This document shows, in pieces, positions 1 to 10,600 of a stretch of DNA of 18,739 bases. The stretch spans positions 1-18,739 of the forward strand of contig JAOXYB010017386.1 in NCBI GenBank assembly GCA_028565635.1. The letters are read 5' to 3'. Below the pieces are notes generated by a model. It made no database searches. It was not told where the DNA came from and was given only the letters and a program-made list of their open reading frames with translations. Numbering within the stretch: position 1 is the first letter of the stretch; every line of letters starts with the position of its first letter. This stretch comes from Phoronis ovalis (Eukaryota > Phoronida > Phoronidae). The translations under genes and the position numbers were made by a program.

Positions 1-81
1 GTAATTATTAATTAAAATTAGTCTGAATTACAATCTTACAACCTGTGTTGTGTTTTAGTTAATTCTTCAGCATAACACTAG

Positions 82-204
82 CTCAAAGCATGGACCCAAT
101 ATATTGTGAAGGCAGAAAAACTGCAGTTGGGTTTACAAGGACTAGTACCAATGACTGGATGGGAAAGGAGTTTTTCTGGTAAGCCACCAGGATACCAAAT
201 GTAA
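82..204 (+). CDS. Candidate terminal exon of an unidentified gene entering from the left
   Basis: An open segment follows an AG at 80-81 and runs 40 codons to a TAA at 202-204. It reads like protein (KAEKLQLGLQGLVPMTGWER, then SFSGKPPGYQM). There is no in-frame ATG near the start, and an in-frame TAG ends exactly at the acceptor AG, so an upstream exon outside the window would have to join at phase 0. An alternative is a donor at 179 (CTG|GTAAGC), which would make this an internal exon of 97 nt ending at 178 in phase 1. I do not recognise the protein family. No AATAAA is close behind; the first I see is near 1314. The call rests only on residue composition and splice-like signals. Confidence 0.38.
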   Translation, partial: LKAWTQYIVKAEKLQLGLQGLVPMTGWERSFSGKPPGYQM

Positions 205-628
205 ATACTGGATAACATACTCAAGAAGTCATTTTTATAAGTGGCTAAAAGATTTTTCTATTGAATTAGTATGGAATTGGCACTACAACTTTTCACTTTC
301 TTTGACCACACAGATTGAAGTATGTGTGCATCATTCATCTTAATTACTGTTAGCTCTTCATTACAAGCAACTACTAAAATTTCACTAACTTATTCCCTAT
401 TAAACAAATATAAGTTATTTCTGGTAAAAAACAGAAATAGACACCAATTTCCAACTTATTATTTTTGTCACCTGAACTTCAACAGAGTTCAACAGATACC
501 TGGGAAATTTAATACTTGATCCTCCTACTACTATTACAAAAATACTTATTGAACATAACTGGGGGAAGCAGCCTGTGGATAGTAATGAGTGATGAGGAGG
601 CTCTGCTGGCTCCATATTTCAGAGTTCA
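205..628. other. No gene seen
   Basis: A/T-rich sequence with only short chance reading frames on both strands. It could be 3' untranslated sequence of the candidate exon at 82-204. Confidence 0.5.
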
Positions 629-889
629 GGTATAGAGGCTGTCCAGTTTTCATAGCTCAGGGACAGAGTGGTGTAAATGCACTTGATTTTAGGTATAGAG
701 GTTGTGGCATAGAAGCAGTCGTGAATGAGGTTCCACCTCCTTTCGGTTAAACCCAGTGATAGCCCAGATAAAGTTTTAAACCGGAATTGTTTGGTATAGA
801 GGACGTCTCCCAAAAAAACCCCAGAATTTCTGGGTTGGCATAGAGGATGTCCGGGAAAAAACAGGAAAATTTTGGTATATAGGATGTCA
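629..889 (+). repeat. Diverged GGTATAGAGG-type minisatellite
   Basis: Five related motifs of the form GGYATAGAGGNYGTCC begin near 629, 692, 793, 837 and 874. Spacing is 63, 101, 44 and 37 bp. The last three units also share a following C/A-rich stretch (CCCAAAAAAACCCC, then CCGGGAAAAAACAGG). This looks like an old tandem array that has decayed and gained insertions. The open frame on the minus strand here is a by-product of the repeat. Confidence 0.6.
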
Positions 890-2961
890 GATGGTTCAAG
901 GTCCCAGCTGAGAATTATCCCCGTATATGTCTATAGGTAATATAATTTTCAAAGCCGAATTTGGCAAGATCTGAGCTCGTGTCTCCGCGTTACTTCCAAC
1001 ATCCTCCAAAGGTGGCACTGATGGGCATTAGACTACGTATTTCAAACTGTCAAAATCAGCAAATGTAATTTCTCAACAAAAAACAACGATTAATTGCATT
1101 GTACAAGCAATTTAAAGGTTTTTTTAGTAGAAATGTGCATCATTTTTATCTGAATACATGTAATACAGCAATACGAAATACAGAAGCTGGACATACCTTT
1201 TTTAACATTGTTTTACATCCTCAAAGTTAGCACGTGATTCTCTAAACAAATAATACCTTCACAGTGAAAAGCCACTAGTAACAGCTATTTTAAAATATAT
1301 TGTAAAATCTGGAAATAAATCAGGAATTAATTATTGTAATTTCGCAGAAACACCAATTTCCTACATCACCAATTTGTTAAATTATAATTGTGACAAAATG
1401 TAATGTCATACCTGTCACTTCGACAACAAAGTCTGAACACAGCAAGATTACCCATTTTGTGCAATACAGATTTCAAAGTTGTCATGATAGTTATAGGCTC
1501 AAACTGTCTATTCTTTGTCAAGAATAATCTTTTATTAAATGCAGTATGTGGAGGATATTAAAAATTTACTTAGCTTAGATATAGTGTGATGTATAATTAA
1601 GGGATCTTGTACAAATTACATTTTCCACATTAACAAATGAACAGAAATGAAACTTCATGTACACTTTTAGTTGCTACAAGAAATTACTTTAATATAATGT
1701 AACTGCTTCAAAAACGAATATTAACAAAGAATGGATGAAATACAGGATCAAGATATAAAAACTATATTAAAAGTAATAACAAAAACAAATGCTGGTTGTG
1801 ATACTCTTTTGACATTTTCCCCACACAGTTACAATTTCCTGAGCTATTACTAGGATATGTTATCTGAAATAAACACATGAAACTGATGTTCCATTTCTAA
1901 GTCATTGCAATTTTCCATTTTCAATGCACTTTGGAATAATAGGTTTCAGGCCATACCAAAAACATGCACCAGAAAATTTCTTAATCATGAATTTGTAACA
2001 TAAGTAACCTATGTGTATATTGACAATGTTGCAAACCATTAACAGTTTTTTAATAATTAGCCTTTTTGTAAAGATAAGCATGAAGAGAGATTTGATTTAT
2101 TTTTCCCAAAGGTGATAAAGGGTAGAAAATTACTGATGTGTGAACAAATGTTTTTTTTAAATAATATGAAAGGGCTTTAATTATTAATGTTTGTTAAAAA
2201 CAATTGGTGAACAATCTGAGTTTGTGTGTGTGCGTGTACACCTGCCTCTATGCGCATATGTGTGTTAGTATGACACTGTACGTAACTTAGAGATGTCAAG
2301 CCCATAGAGGTCAAAACAGGGAGATTTTTTTCTGAGTGCTGCAGGCGCAAATGCATGGTAAAGACACATCCCCCTAGTGCAGACCGGAAAATTTTGAAAT
2401 TTAAGATGCAATCTGGTGTGATTTGAGTTAAAATACTGTTTTAGTAACTAGACTTTCTTAGCCAGTGATCGCGAGACGGGTCCTAAAACAGGAGTCTCCC
2501 TATCAAACCAGGAGACATTGCATCACCAAACAATGCCAATTTCCTTTTAGTTATGATTTTACATTTTGCCTTGATAGCTAGACTGGTAGAACTTAACAGA
2601 CAGGAAAGAGCTAGGAAACAAGACAATTAGTATATAATTAACTTGTCATTTAAAAATAAGTTTATCACAATATAATAATTAATAACACTTTACAATATCC
2701 AGAAGAGTGTATAATGTTATCTGGTTTTTCAGACCTGCCAAGTTATAAACAGTCATCTCAAATCTTTTGTGTTCATGCTTTGGACAGCACTAGTATTATT
2801 GTAATATCATTTATTGTAAAATATAATAATCTCTGGTTGTATAATATTACACATATGAGCAGAAAAAAATCATGCAAGTCCCTAAAAAATGGCAATACTT
2901 GCTTTAGTTAATATATGCTATTTTGGTATCATATATACATGTGCAGAACCTTTGGGTGTAC
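890..2961. other. Non-coding spacer, nothing recognised
   Basis: About 2 kb of A/T-rich DNA. It has a short GT-rich patch near 2221-2265 and a slightly more GC-rich patch near 2280-2530 containing GTCAAAACAGGGAGA and CCTAAAACAGGAGTCTCCC. No exon with matching splice sites was found on either strand. Confidence 0.5.
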
Positions 2962-3028
2962 ATTTGATACTGGGAGAACATTTGATACTGGATAAATATT
3001 TGATACTGGGTTAATATTTGATACTAGG
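2962..3028 (+). repeat. 18-bp minisatellite, four copies
   Basis: The core ATTTGATACTGG recurs at 2962, 2980, 2998 and 3016, an exact 18-bp period. The last copy has A in place of a G (ATTTGATACTAGG). The linker between cores is GAGAAC, then ATAAAT, then GTTAAT. No coding frame depends on it. Confidence 0.9.
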
Positions 3029-4165
3029 TAAAAGGTAATGGTGTAAATTAAAATCAAGAAAACTTTGACAAGTTACAACTGAATAAGGTTTAAAAACACC
3101 CAAAAGGGACTTAGGTCAGTCTAGTCCCCAACTATGCTATGTACATTTGTGATGCTACAAGAGACATCTACTGGCAAAGAAAATAATGGTTATAAAATCA
3201 AAGTAACCTGACAGGCCTATTAATTATTCAGCATTTGATTTGTAACTGTGTTGGTTAGTAAATAAACTAAACCACTAGTAAGTAACTTAAATCAATAGCT
3301 GTGAAAAACTATATTTACAATTAATACTATCAGACGCCTTATTCTACAACAGAAATGATAAATTTTGCAGTAGAGCTATCAAATTTTGTGAAGTTCCGCA
3401 TAAATAATATACTTGTATTGATTTTTCGAAGTTCCAGATGAAATTTTTTTTTTTAAAAACATTCATTTAATAAAAAAGATCAAACTCACCACAACACTAC
3501 GGCTATTTACTGAAGTAATTTCCAATGGTCTGAACAATGATTTTATAAAGTAGGGTTAAATTGAATGAGGCTGCCTTCCAACTTTTGAAGCATTGTAGTG
3601 GATTAAGCAAAACAATTGTTCTTTGAAACTTGTTGGAGTCTTATCTTAAAATTGCTACTTTAACTGAACATTACTAAGCAGAACAAATATAAATTCAGAT
3701 ATCAACAGTAAAATAAATGTTTATGACATATAGGACAAGTTTTATCTTTATGATAATGATAACAGACTGGTATATAGACCAATTAACTTCCTTATAATTA
3801 TGTATTAAAGTACAGTCTGCTAAGGGGGTGTTCACATTTATTTTGTATATATAAAAAGTTTGCACACAAGGACTGTTCATGTGATTGTCACATGCACAAC
3901 TTTTAGATTTATGTAAGAAAACACAGTGATCCAGTCTGAATTCATCAAGTCATATACATAGATACAAAACAAGGGCAGAGTTTGTGGAGACTGGTGATAT
4001 TGCAGGATTGCATAGATACCATGGTACTCTAATGGATCACCTGTTTGACTCGTGAGGTTCAACTTTATGAGGAGTAAAAGAAATACAAAATTAAATTATT
4101 AAATATAAATGAGTATCAGCATAAATGTTCATTCGATCTAATTTCGATTTGATCACTAAAAATGA
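3029..4165. other. Non-coding spacer, nothing recognised
   Basis: A/T-rich DNA. The two minus-strand frames of about 60 codons at 3695-4062 are not protein-like and lack matching splice context. Confidence 0.5.
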
Positions 4166-4304
4166 TATCAATCACAAATTTTAGTCCAAAACTGAATCAT
4201 ACTTTTAAGCCATTAATAGGACTGATGAAGGTCTTGTGACATAACAGAAAGCTCTCATGACTTAACGGTATGATTCAGTTTTGGACTAAACTATGTGATT
4301 GATA
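4166..4304. mobile_element. Foldback (MITE-like) element, copy 1
   Basis: The arms 4166-4213 and 4257-4304 are inverted repeats of 48 nt that pair without gaps at 43 of 48 positions. The 43-nt loop (4214-4256) contains CTGATGA at 4222-4228 and GAAAGCTCTC at 4247-4256. Weaker complementarity continues outward on both sides to about 4152 and 4325. No coding capacity. A diverged relative of the loop and its flanks lies in an intron at 11567-11652 in the opposite orientation, so this is a dispersed family and not a one-off palindrome. Confidence 0.75.
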
Positions 4305-5117
4305 TAAATGGGTAGTTATCATGATTGATATTATCTGTTGACTGTATCAAGATGACGAATTAAACTTAAAAAGAGTGACACCATGTGAAAATAAAACTTC
4401 TTTACACATAAATTAAGTGAGCTTTGGTAAAGTATGGTACACTATTTAATGTAAACCCAATCAATGGAAACACAATTAGAACCCTTCAGGTGACACCTTT
4501 CCCTTGCTGCGGGATCAGTTAGTGCTATACATTAAATTTAAACATAAAAGAGTACTAATTTATTTTTCATCTTACACATTGTGACTGACAATATTCAGGG
4601 AGATATACCCTCTGGTCTTTGAACATTTGAAATTTAACTAGTAAACCCTGTGGTCAGACCAACGGATCAGACCTCCCTGTAATTTAAATCAGGATTTAAA
4701 CATGCCAGTCACTCTTGCATCTATTTACAATTACAATGACTTCAGCCTATTCAATTTCAAAACTTTTTCATGGCGGCGTTAACATTTGCGTAGCGATCAG
4801 TTACAACAGTAGTGCAGTTACTACAACTATATGTACGCTAGCCATGCTAACTGTTGTATAAAATCCCCTTAGATGAATATGAAAAGTGAATATTAAACTA
4901 CAAGAGTACATAGACAGAAATTTCCAAGTCCCAACATAACTCATATTAATCATGATGATGAACAATCATTCAAGCATACTCTGTAATTATCCCCGGATAA
5001 TATCACTGAAAAATTAACCTCAGAAACTCCGTAATAATCATCACTAATCTATGAATAATTTTTCTTTCTGGAAATAAGACTATTCCGCTAAAAAATACCA
5101 AGCTTCAAAACTTTTAC
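4305..5117. other. Non-coding spacer, nothing firmly supported
   Basis: A/T-rich. A minus-strand frame of about 26 codons near 4763-4845 contains C-S-N-C and ends in MKKF-stop, but has no convincing splice partner. Confidence 0.45.
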
Positions 5118-5226
5118 CTGTTTCTACTTTTCGAACTTCATTCACCTTCTCACGGAAGTTGTAATCTATTCTGGCAGAAATATACGGTCGAATTAATTTA
5201 TTAAGAATTTGATTTATAGTAATATG
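5118..5226 (-). CDS. Weak candidate internal exon, minus strand
   Basis: On the minus strand an open segment after a TAA reads INQILNKLIRPYISARIDYN and continues FREKVNEVRKVET. It ends at a fair donor (ACAG|GTAAAA, GT at 5117-5116). Possible acceptors are ATAACAG at 5229-5227 or CTGCCAG just above 5170, which would give an exon of 109 or 53 nt. Upstream in the same frame an ATG at 5280 opens MKQNCSVELEGYLPAL, then the TAA stop. I do not recognise the peptide and found no partner exon downstream. Confidence 0.22.
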
Positions 5227-5622
5227 CTGTTATAGTGCAGGCAGATACCCTTCTAATTCCACTGAGCAGTTTTGTTTCATTTTTTGTAAGGCATGTAAAC
5301 CCAGAAAGTGAAATTATTCATTCGATTGTGTTTTTCCTACAGAACACGGAAGTAAACATATCACATCCTGTCTTTGCGAAGTTTAAAGTTTACATTGTTG
5401 ATTGCTTGTTTTAACAGGTTTCCTTAGATATACCCTGGTTTTAAGATTCGTCTGTCCGCGATGTAGTGAACCCCGAGCGAATCTACTTCTAGAAGGATAA
5501 GCAATGGCAAGACTTTAGTTCAAGGTTGGTTGTGAAAATGAAATAGGGATTCATTATTCATTGTTTACAAACAAAAAATAAAATTAAGATACAATGTCTG
5601 CTGCATGATCTCTGGGGCTTTA

Positions 5623-5700
5623 TTAGTCCTAGCTTTATGACCCTACTATGGCTTGCTTATGGCGAAGCAAGCCATAGTAGGGTCATAAAGCTTGGACTAA
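5623..5700. repeat. Near-perfect 36-bp hairpin
   Basis: The arms 5623-5658 and 5665-5700 pair over 36 bp with a single mismatch (5630 against 5693) around a 6-nt loop ATGGCG. The termini read TTAGTCC and GGACTAA. Such low divergence between arms suggests either a recent foldback insertion or selection for a hairpin transcript. No flanking target-site duplication is obvious. Confidence 0.92.
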
Positions 5701-7188
5701 GTATCCAAATGCTTTTAATTTTGGGTGTTTTGTAATCGTTTGGTTAGCCTTCTTGTCTAGTATCTGAACAGTGGTTCTAAAGATGATTTGACAGGAGTGC
5801 ACGGCAGTATAGGAATTTCAGAAGCAAACAAATTTCTAATTACATAAATTGATTTCTTGGAATCATAAGTAGTGAAATCATATGATCCATAGTTTCAGTC
5901 TGCACTTTCATAGTAGTAGTAGGTCCAGGCGCGGTTACAGAGCAAAGTTGTGACCGTTATCTAAATTAGCGTAGTTTCATCACCATTTAGAAATAGCAAT
6001 GTCAAGACCAAAACACGCATAGCTGTATATGTAACAAACTAGGTCCTTACCATCTTAGGTGTTTGACATTTGCATACTTGTACTTGTTCATTAACTATTT
6101 AATTTTGTGTTAAGACACATTGACAAAACTTCAGATTTATTGCTTAACATTACATATTTGACATGTTTTAATTTGTGTTTTCTTTTAAAAATGTTGAAAA
6201 CAAATATTTAATTTCTTTTCTAATTCTAAAAATTGAAAAATTCTATTTAGAAAAAATTAAATAATAATTATGAAACAAGGATTTTCGGGGAAATATTCAG
6301 TTGGTAAATTTCTATCATCACATATATCATAGTACCCCTATCTCATCTATATTAAATCATAAAATTATTGTCAGATCTGCAAAATGTATAACTAGATGTA
6401 GAGATGGCTACAGTAGTTTTAGTGTTTGAAGCTGAGCTTAATTCCTGGGTCATGATTTTTATCAGAAAATAAATTTTCGCTCGCTCCGTATTTTTAAATT
6501 TGTTATTTCTATGTTGTTTCCCATTGTTATAACATTTGAGATATTTGTTTTTTAAAAATAACACCATATGTCATGTTATGTTATGTTATAACACAATAAT
6601 ATAGTGTTTGAACCATCCGTAAGATATATTTGAGTTTATTTTAGACTCGTGAACTTTCATTTAATATGTTGGACAAAATACTGAATTATTTACAATTGTT
6701 ATTTCAATTTCACACATCCGATCACTTTAATCACACCCGTATCAGCGAAATGATTAAGCTTTATTATCTTACAGTTACTAATGCATGCGCTAATGCTGTT
6801 AAAGAGGCGGATTAAATTTGGTATGCAGGATTATTGAATACATGTAGTAGGAACACTCATTAACATATTATAGCCAGTACATTTAAATAAGTTAATCTAA
6901 GCTCATACAGGGTAAAGTAAACGAGGAACATAGCCGAGGAAAACGGTCAGGAACCCTCGACCGTTTGCCAAGAAACAAGAAACCTGATTTTCATAGGGTC
7001 TTCATGGAATGTTTTCTCCCAGAAATGTTGTGACCGTGTTCTAGAAAACAGTGGAAACCCCCTTGTATCCGTGCCTGTAGGTCCTGGTCATTGTCATAGC
7101 CTTTAAATACAATAGTAGGACTTGGATTTCATTTTATCCTGTGTATTGGGATTTTGATACTTTGTATCCTGAGGAGAACCTGTGCATA
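5701..7188. other. Non-coding spacer upstream of the FYVE gene
   Basis: No exon recognised. It contains a short (TGTTA)n run near 6569-6590 and an 8-bp stem AAACGGTC/GACCGTTT at 6941-6948 and 6959-6966 with a 10-nt loop. The 5' untranslated exons or promoter of the downstream gene may lie here, but nothing marks them clearly. Confidence 0.45.
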
Positions 7189-7274
7189 ATGTCAGGAAAA
7201 TCACTGAGTAAAAAGAAATGCAGTTTTTGTTCAAAAAGCTTTTCTACATAGACATGTTAAATGAATGCATGTTG
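7189..7274 (+). pseudogene. Possible broken C2H2 zinc-finger start
   Basis: An ATG at 7189 opens MSGKSLSKKKCSFCSKSFST and then hits TAG at 7249. C-x2-C-x3-F is the first half of a C2H2 finger. Just beyond, frame +1 reads LHRHVK, a TGA, then MH. Frame +2 reads YIDMLNEC, which keeps the usual F-x5-L-x2 spacing but has Cys where His is expected. The rabenosyn/Pep7 family carries an N-terminal C2H2 finger, and the FYVE gene starts about 220 bp downstream. This may be a decayed finger exon, an assembly error, or chance; the two competing frames argue for caution. Confidence 0.3.
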
Positions 7275-7277
7275 ATT

Positions 7278-7333
7278 GCATTGACCTAGGCAGCTATATA
7301 AAACTCTAGAGTTTTATATATCCTAGCATTGAC
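7278..7333. mobile_element. 40-bp palindromic insert with 8-bp direct repeats
   Basis: GCATTGAC occurs at 7278-7285 and again at 7326-7333. The 40 bp between them is largely palindromic; the core at 7295-7320 is a perfect 26-bp palindrome centred on CTCTAGAG, and the ends read CTAGG and TCCTA. An 8-bp target duplication with inverted ends is what a hAT-type insertion leaves. The palindrome also creates TATATAAA on both strands about 175 bp upstream of the FYVE start codon. Confidence 0.6.
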
Positions 7334-7473
7334 TTAATATGTAAATTTGTATATGATTTTGTGACTCATAAACCTCACAGGCTGTGTACTCTTTTGTACG
7401 TGTCACAGAGATAAATAAATATTCATTCATTCAGTAGTACAATGTACTCAAAAATGTGATAATGTTACAGACC

Positions 7474-7600
7474 ATGTCTCTATCTGCGGATTTCCACTCT
7501 CATCGTAGTCTCAGTATTAGTCACAGTGGAAAATGGGATCAACGCATTGACGAAGTTGTACAGGATCACCAGACTGGGCAAACCGATTTTGAATACAGAG
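7474..7600 (+). CDS. FYVE gene exon 1 (start)
   Basis: Encodes residues 1-42 plus one base: a Ser/His-rich leader (MSLSADFHSHRSLSISHSGK) then an acidic stretch with no known domain. Donor CAGAG|GTAAAG, phase 1. Phase chose this frame: the overlapping frame (GTG at 7526) would leave phase 0 at this donor and cannot join exon 2. An acceptor-like TTACAG at 7465-7470 suggests a spliced 5' leader, so more N-terminal sequence may exist upstream. Confidence 0.65.
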
Positions 7601-10600
7601 GTAAAGGATTTCATTACTTTTGTGAAAGCTCGTTCAGGTTTTTGTTCTGGTTTTAATAGTAAAAATAATGATGAAGAAAATTATAAAGTATCATCAATTG
7701 AAAAATTCATAGAAGCTTTACAGGGTGGTAAGGAAGGGAAGAAAACAAGTTACCAGAAAGGCAATAACCATGGAAAAACAACATATAATTTCACAAGGAA
7801 TTACAAACTGTACAGGTTGAAGTACCAAATGTTCTCATGTGTTGCTCCCTGCTAATACGTTAGTGTCATTCCTGTCAGTGCAGATTTTTTCTACAAGTAG
7901 ATGTTTGAAGACGAATGTTTTAATTTCCAGGAATAACTAGAAATCACTGGAAACCCAGTAATGCTAGGTTCTGTTGTGCCAATGAAAATTGCAATAAGAA
8001 ATTTGGTTTAACGGACAGAAAACATCACTGTCGAAGATGTGGAGATATATTTTGTGACCCTTGTACGCAATATCAGAGAAGATTGAACAATCTGGCTCAT
8101 CCTGATCCTGAGGGTAAACTGTATAAGGTGCAGAATTTTATTCTTTATACCACCAGTGGCATCACTCAGCATAAAAAGGCATAGCACATGATATCTGATA
8201 GTTCTATATTTTTTAAATAAGAGCCTGATATTTCAAGAATTTTAGTACCCTATTTTACAAAAGAGTGATATTCCTAGTTGAAAAAGCACCAGTTTTTAAT
8301 CTTTCAAGGAGACCAGACTTTTTTACTATACCAGCTAGTGGCATCACTCAGCATAAAAATGCATAGCACATGATATATGATAGTTCTATATTTTTTAAAT
8401 AAGAGCCTGATATTTCAAGAATTTTAGTACCCTATTTTACAAAAGAATGATATTCCTAGCTAAAAACACACCAGTTTTTAAGTTTTCAAGGAGACCAGAC
8501 TTTTTTACTATACCAGTGGCGTCACTCAGCATAAAAAGGCATAGCACATGATATATGGTAGTTTTTAAATAACAGCCTAAGAAAGGATATTTCAAGAATT
8601 TTAGTGCCTTATTTTGCAAAAGAATGATATTCCTAGCTGAAAAAACATCAGTTTAAGTTTTCGAGGAGACCAGACTTTTCTACTTTCTTACCTCCGTACG
8701 CTTTAAAAATGCAGAAAAGCCCACTAGCCACTGTGAAAACAGTACAATTGTGTTATGACGAAATTTCTGTCGGCAGGTGAACTTTTTTAATGTATTTTAA
8801 ATATTAATTTCAATTTTCCTCAAAATTATATCTTAATTTTTGCTTTTAGAGTGACATTTTTTGTTATTTTCGATAACATTGACTTTGTTCAAAATCTGAA
8901 ATGCTCTTTTCCACAAATTTTGGAACGATCATGTGGTCTAAATTTATTATTGAGTGATGCCATTGGGCATACATATAGTTTGCATTGCCTTTTTTGGAAG
9001 TGTCTCCTGTGCAATCTCAGATGTTGTTTTACGATATGTTTCCTCTTTGTTGTCGCATGGGCTGTGCCAATAAATCGTATACCGTAGCTTACTGATTGCA
9101 GCGGAAACACACTGTAATTCCAGTCGTAGATTCAGGTGTTCTTGGACCTGTGAGCAACTGTAAAAAAACCCCAGCTTATTCCATCACCAAACCTTTTACT
9201 AAAAGCAGAGAGTCTCCATACGAAATCTCCATGAACAATTCATGATTTTGATTTGTAATGAGTATATTTTTAATATAGGTTTGTAAAGATTGTTATGATC
9301 AAGGTCCACAAACCTTAGGCAGAATACAGAGTATCACAGATGAATTCAAACATTACAAGAAGAGGAATCACCAAATACGAGACAAACTTAATTCATCAGG
9401 TTACAGGTACATCTGACTTTTACCTTATTGTTATTATGTGAATTTTTTTTTAAATCTGTTGAATTTTTGTTTGGTTATTTTGTAGTATTGAACACATGCT
9501 TCAGAAAAAATGATATATGTTTTGTGTGTTAATCCAGTTAACCTAATTATCTTCGTTACATTTTCTTGTAGTTTCAATATCCAGGCGGAGTGTAACCGGC
9601 TTATCAGTGGGTTTAAAGACAATCTTGGAAAAAGGCTTTCAGGACTTAAAAGTGCAATAACTACTCCGGATTGGCAACGGGCACCACTATTTCCTGTATG
9701 CAATTGTTATACAGCTAACTTTGTATTTCTGATCTTGAATATTTTAATGTCAGTAAAGTACAGTTATAATTCAAATAGTACTATATGACAGAACTTTACA
9801 TATCCTCGCAATATCTTCACTAAGTTGGTAGTTGATGGATTTTCTCACTCTGCTTATAGTTTCATCTCCAAACTATTCAAATTAATTCACTTTATGCAGT
9901 TAACTAGAAACCTTTTGTGCATAACTTGGAAACATAGTCACAGATGTGCAATCCAGCATCTATTATTGATATGTGGGTAGCTGATCTTGCATTTAATGTG
10001 CAACTTAATGCCTTTGCTATTGCATAGAACTTATCAGTGATAAATATCTCAAGAGCATTTATGCAGCTGCGTAATAGAACACATGTTACAATATTCGTAT
10101 GACCTACATTTTTACTATAATTGGAAAATTCTTGATTTGTCTCGTAAAGTAACAATTGCTTCAACTGAGTTTTAACTGTAATAAAGTTGTGTAATGAAAA
10201 TGATGTATATATGTTATTATACTTTCTCTAGAAAGAAAATCTTGCCATCAGTTGTCGCAGTTGTAAATCAGAATTTGGAAGTCTCCTGAACAAGAAACAT
10301 CATTGCACAGTGTGCGGTGTTGCAATCTGCAATAAATGTTCCAGCAAAGATTTGATTGTTTATATATCTGATGAAGAAACACAAAATCATGATAAAAGCA
10401 ACAATAATGTGGAGCCACAGTTATCCATAATAAGAATAGTTGGTGTAAGTTCAGTGGTAGAAAATTTAAATCCGAATTCAGCAAATTTTGCACTTAATTC
10501 TTGGATTAGTAGCTTGTTTTGCTGTACATAACATGACCTTCTGTTGTTATAACTACATCATGTACTACTAGTTAACATTTATTTGATAGATGTTTTTGTT

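Noticed and set aside
4214-4256. Active hammerhead ribozyme
   Set aside because: The CTGATGA and GAAA boxes are present, but stem II does not close next to them and no stem III with a cleavage site is seen. Kept only as a resemblance.
4763-4845. 26-codon minus-strand peptide with C-S-N-C ending MKKF-stop
   Set aside because: Too short, no good acceptor, and no recognisable zinc-binding partner residues.
7526-7855. 109-codon plus-strand frame overlapping exon 1
   Set aside because: It begins at GTG, has no ATG, and is phase 0 at the 7600 donor, whereas exon 2 needs phase 1. The overlapping frame from ATG 7474 fits.
8851-9110. Overlapping frames on both strands in intron 2
   Set aside because: Opposed frames of 73-78 codons in the same DNA, no motifs, no splice partners; chance openness is more likely.
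9904-10164. 86-codon minus-strand frame in intron 4
   Set aside because: Starts at TTG, matches no family I know, and lies within an intron of a well-supported gene on the other strand.
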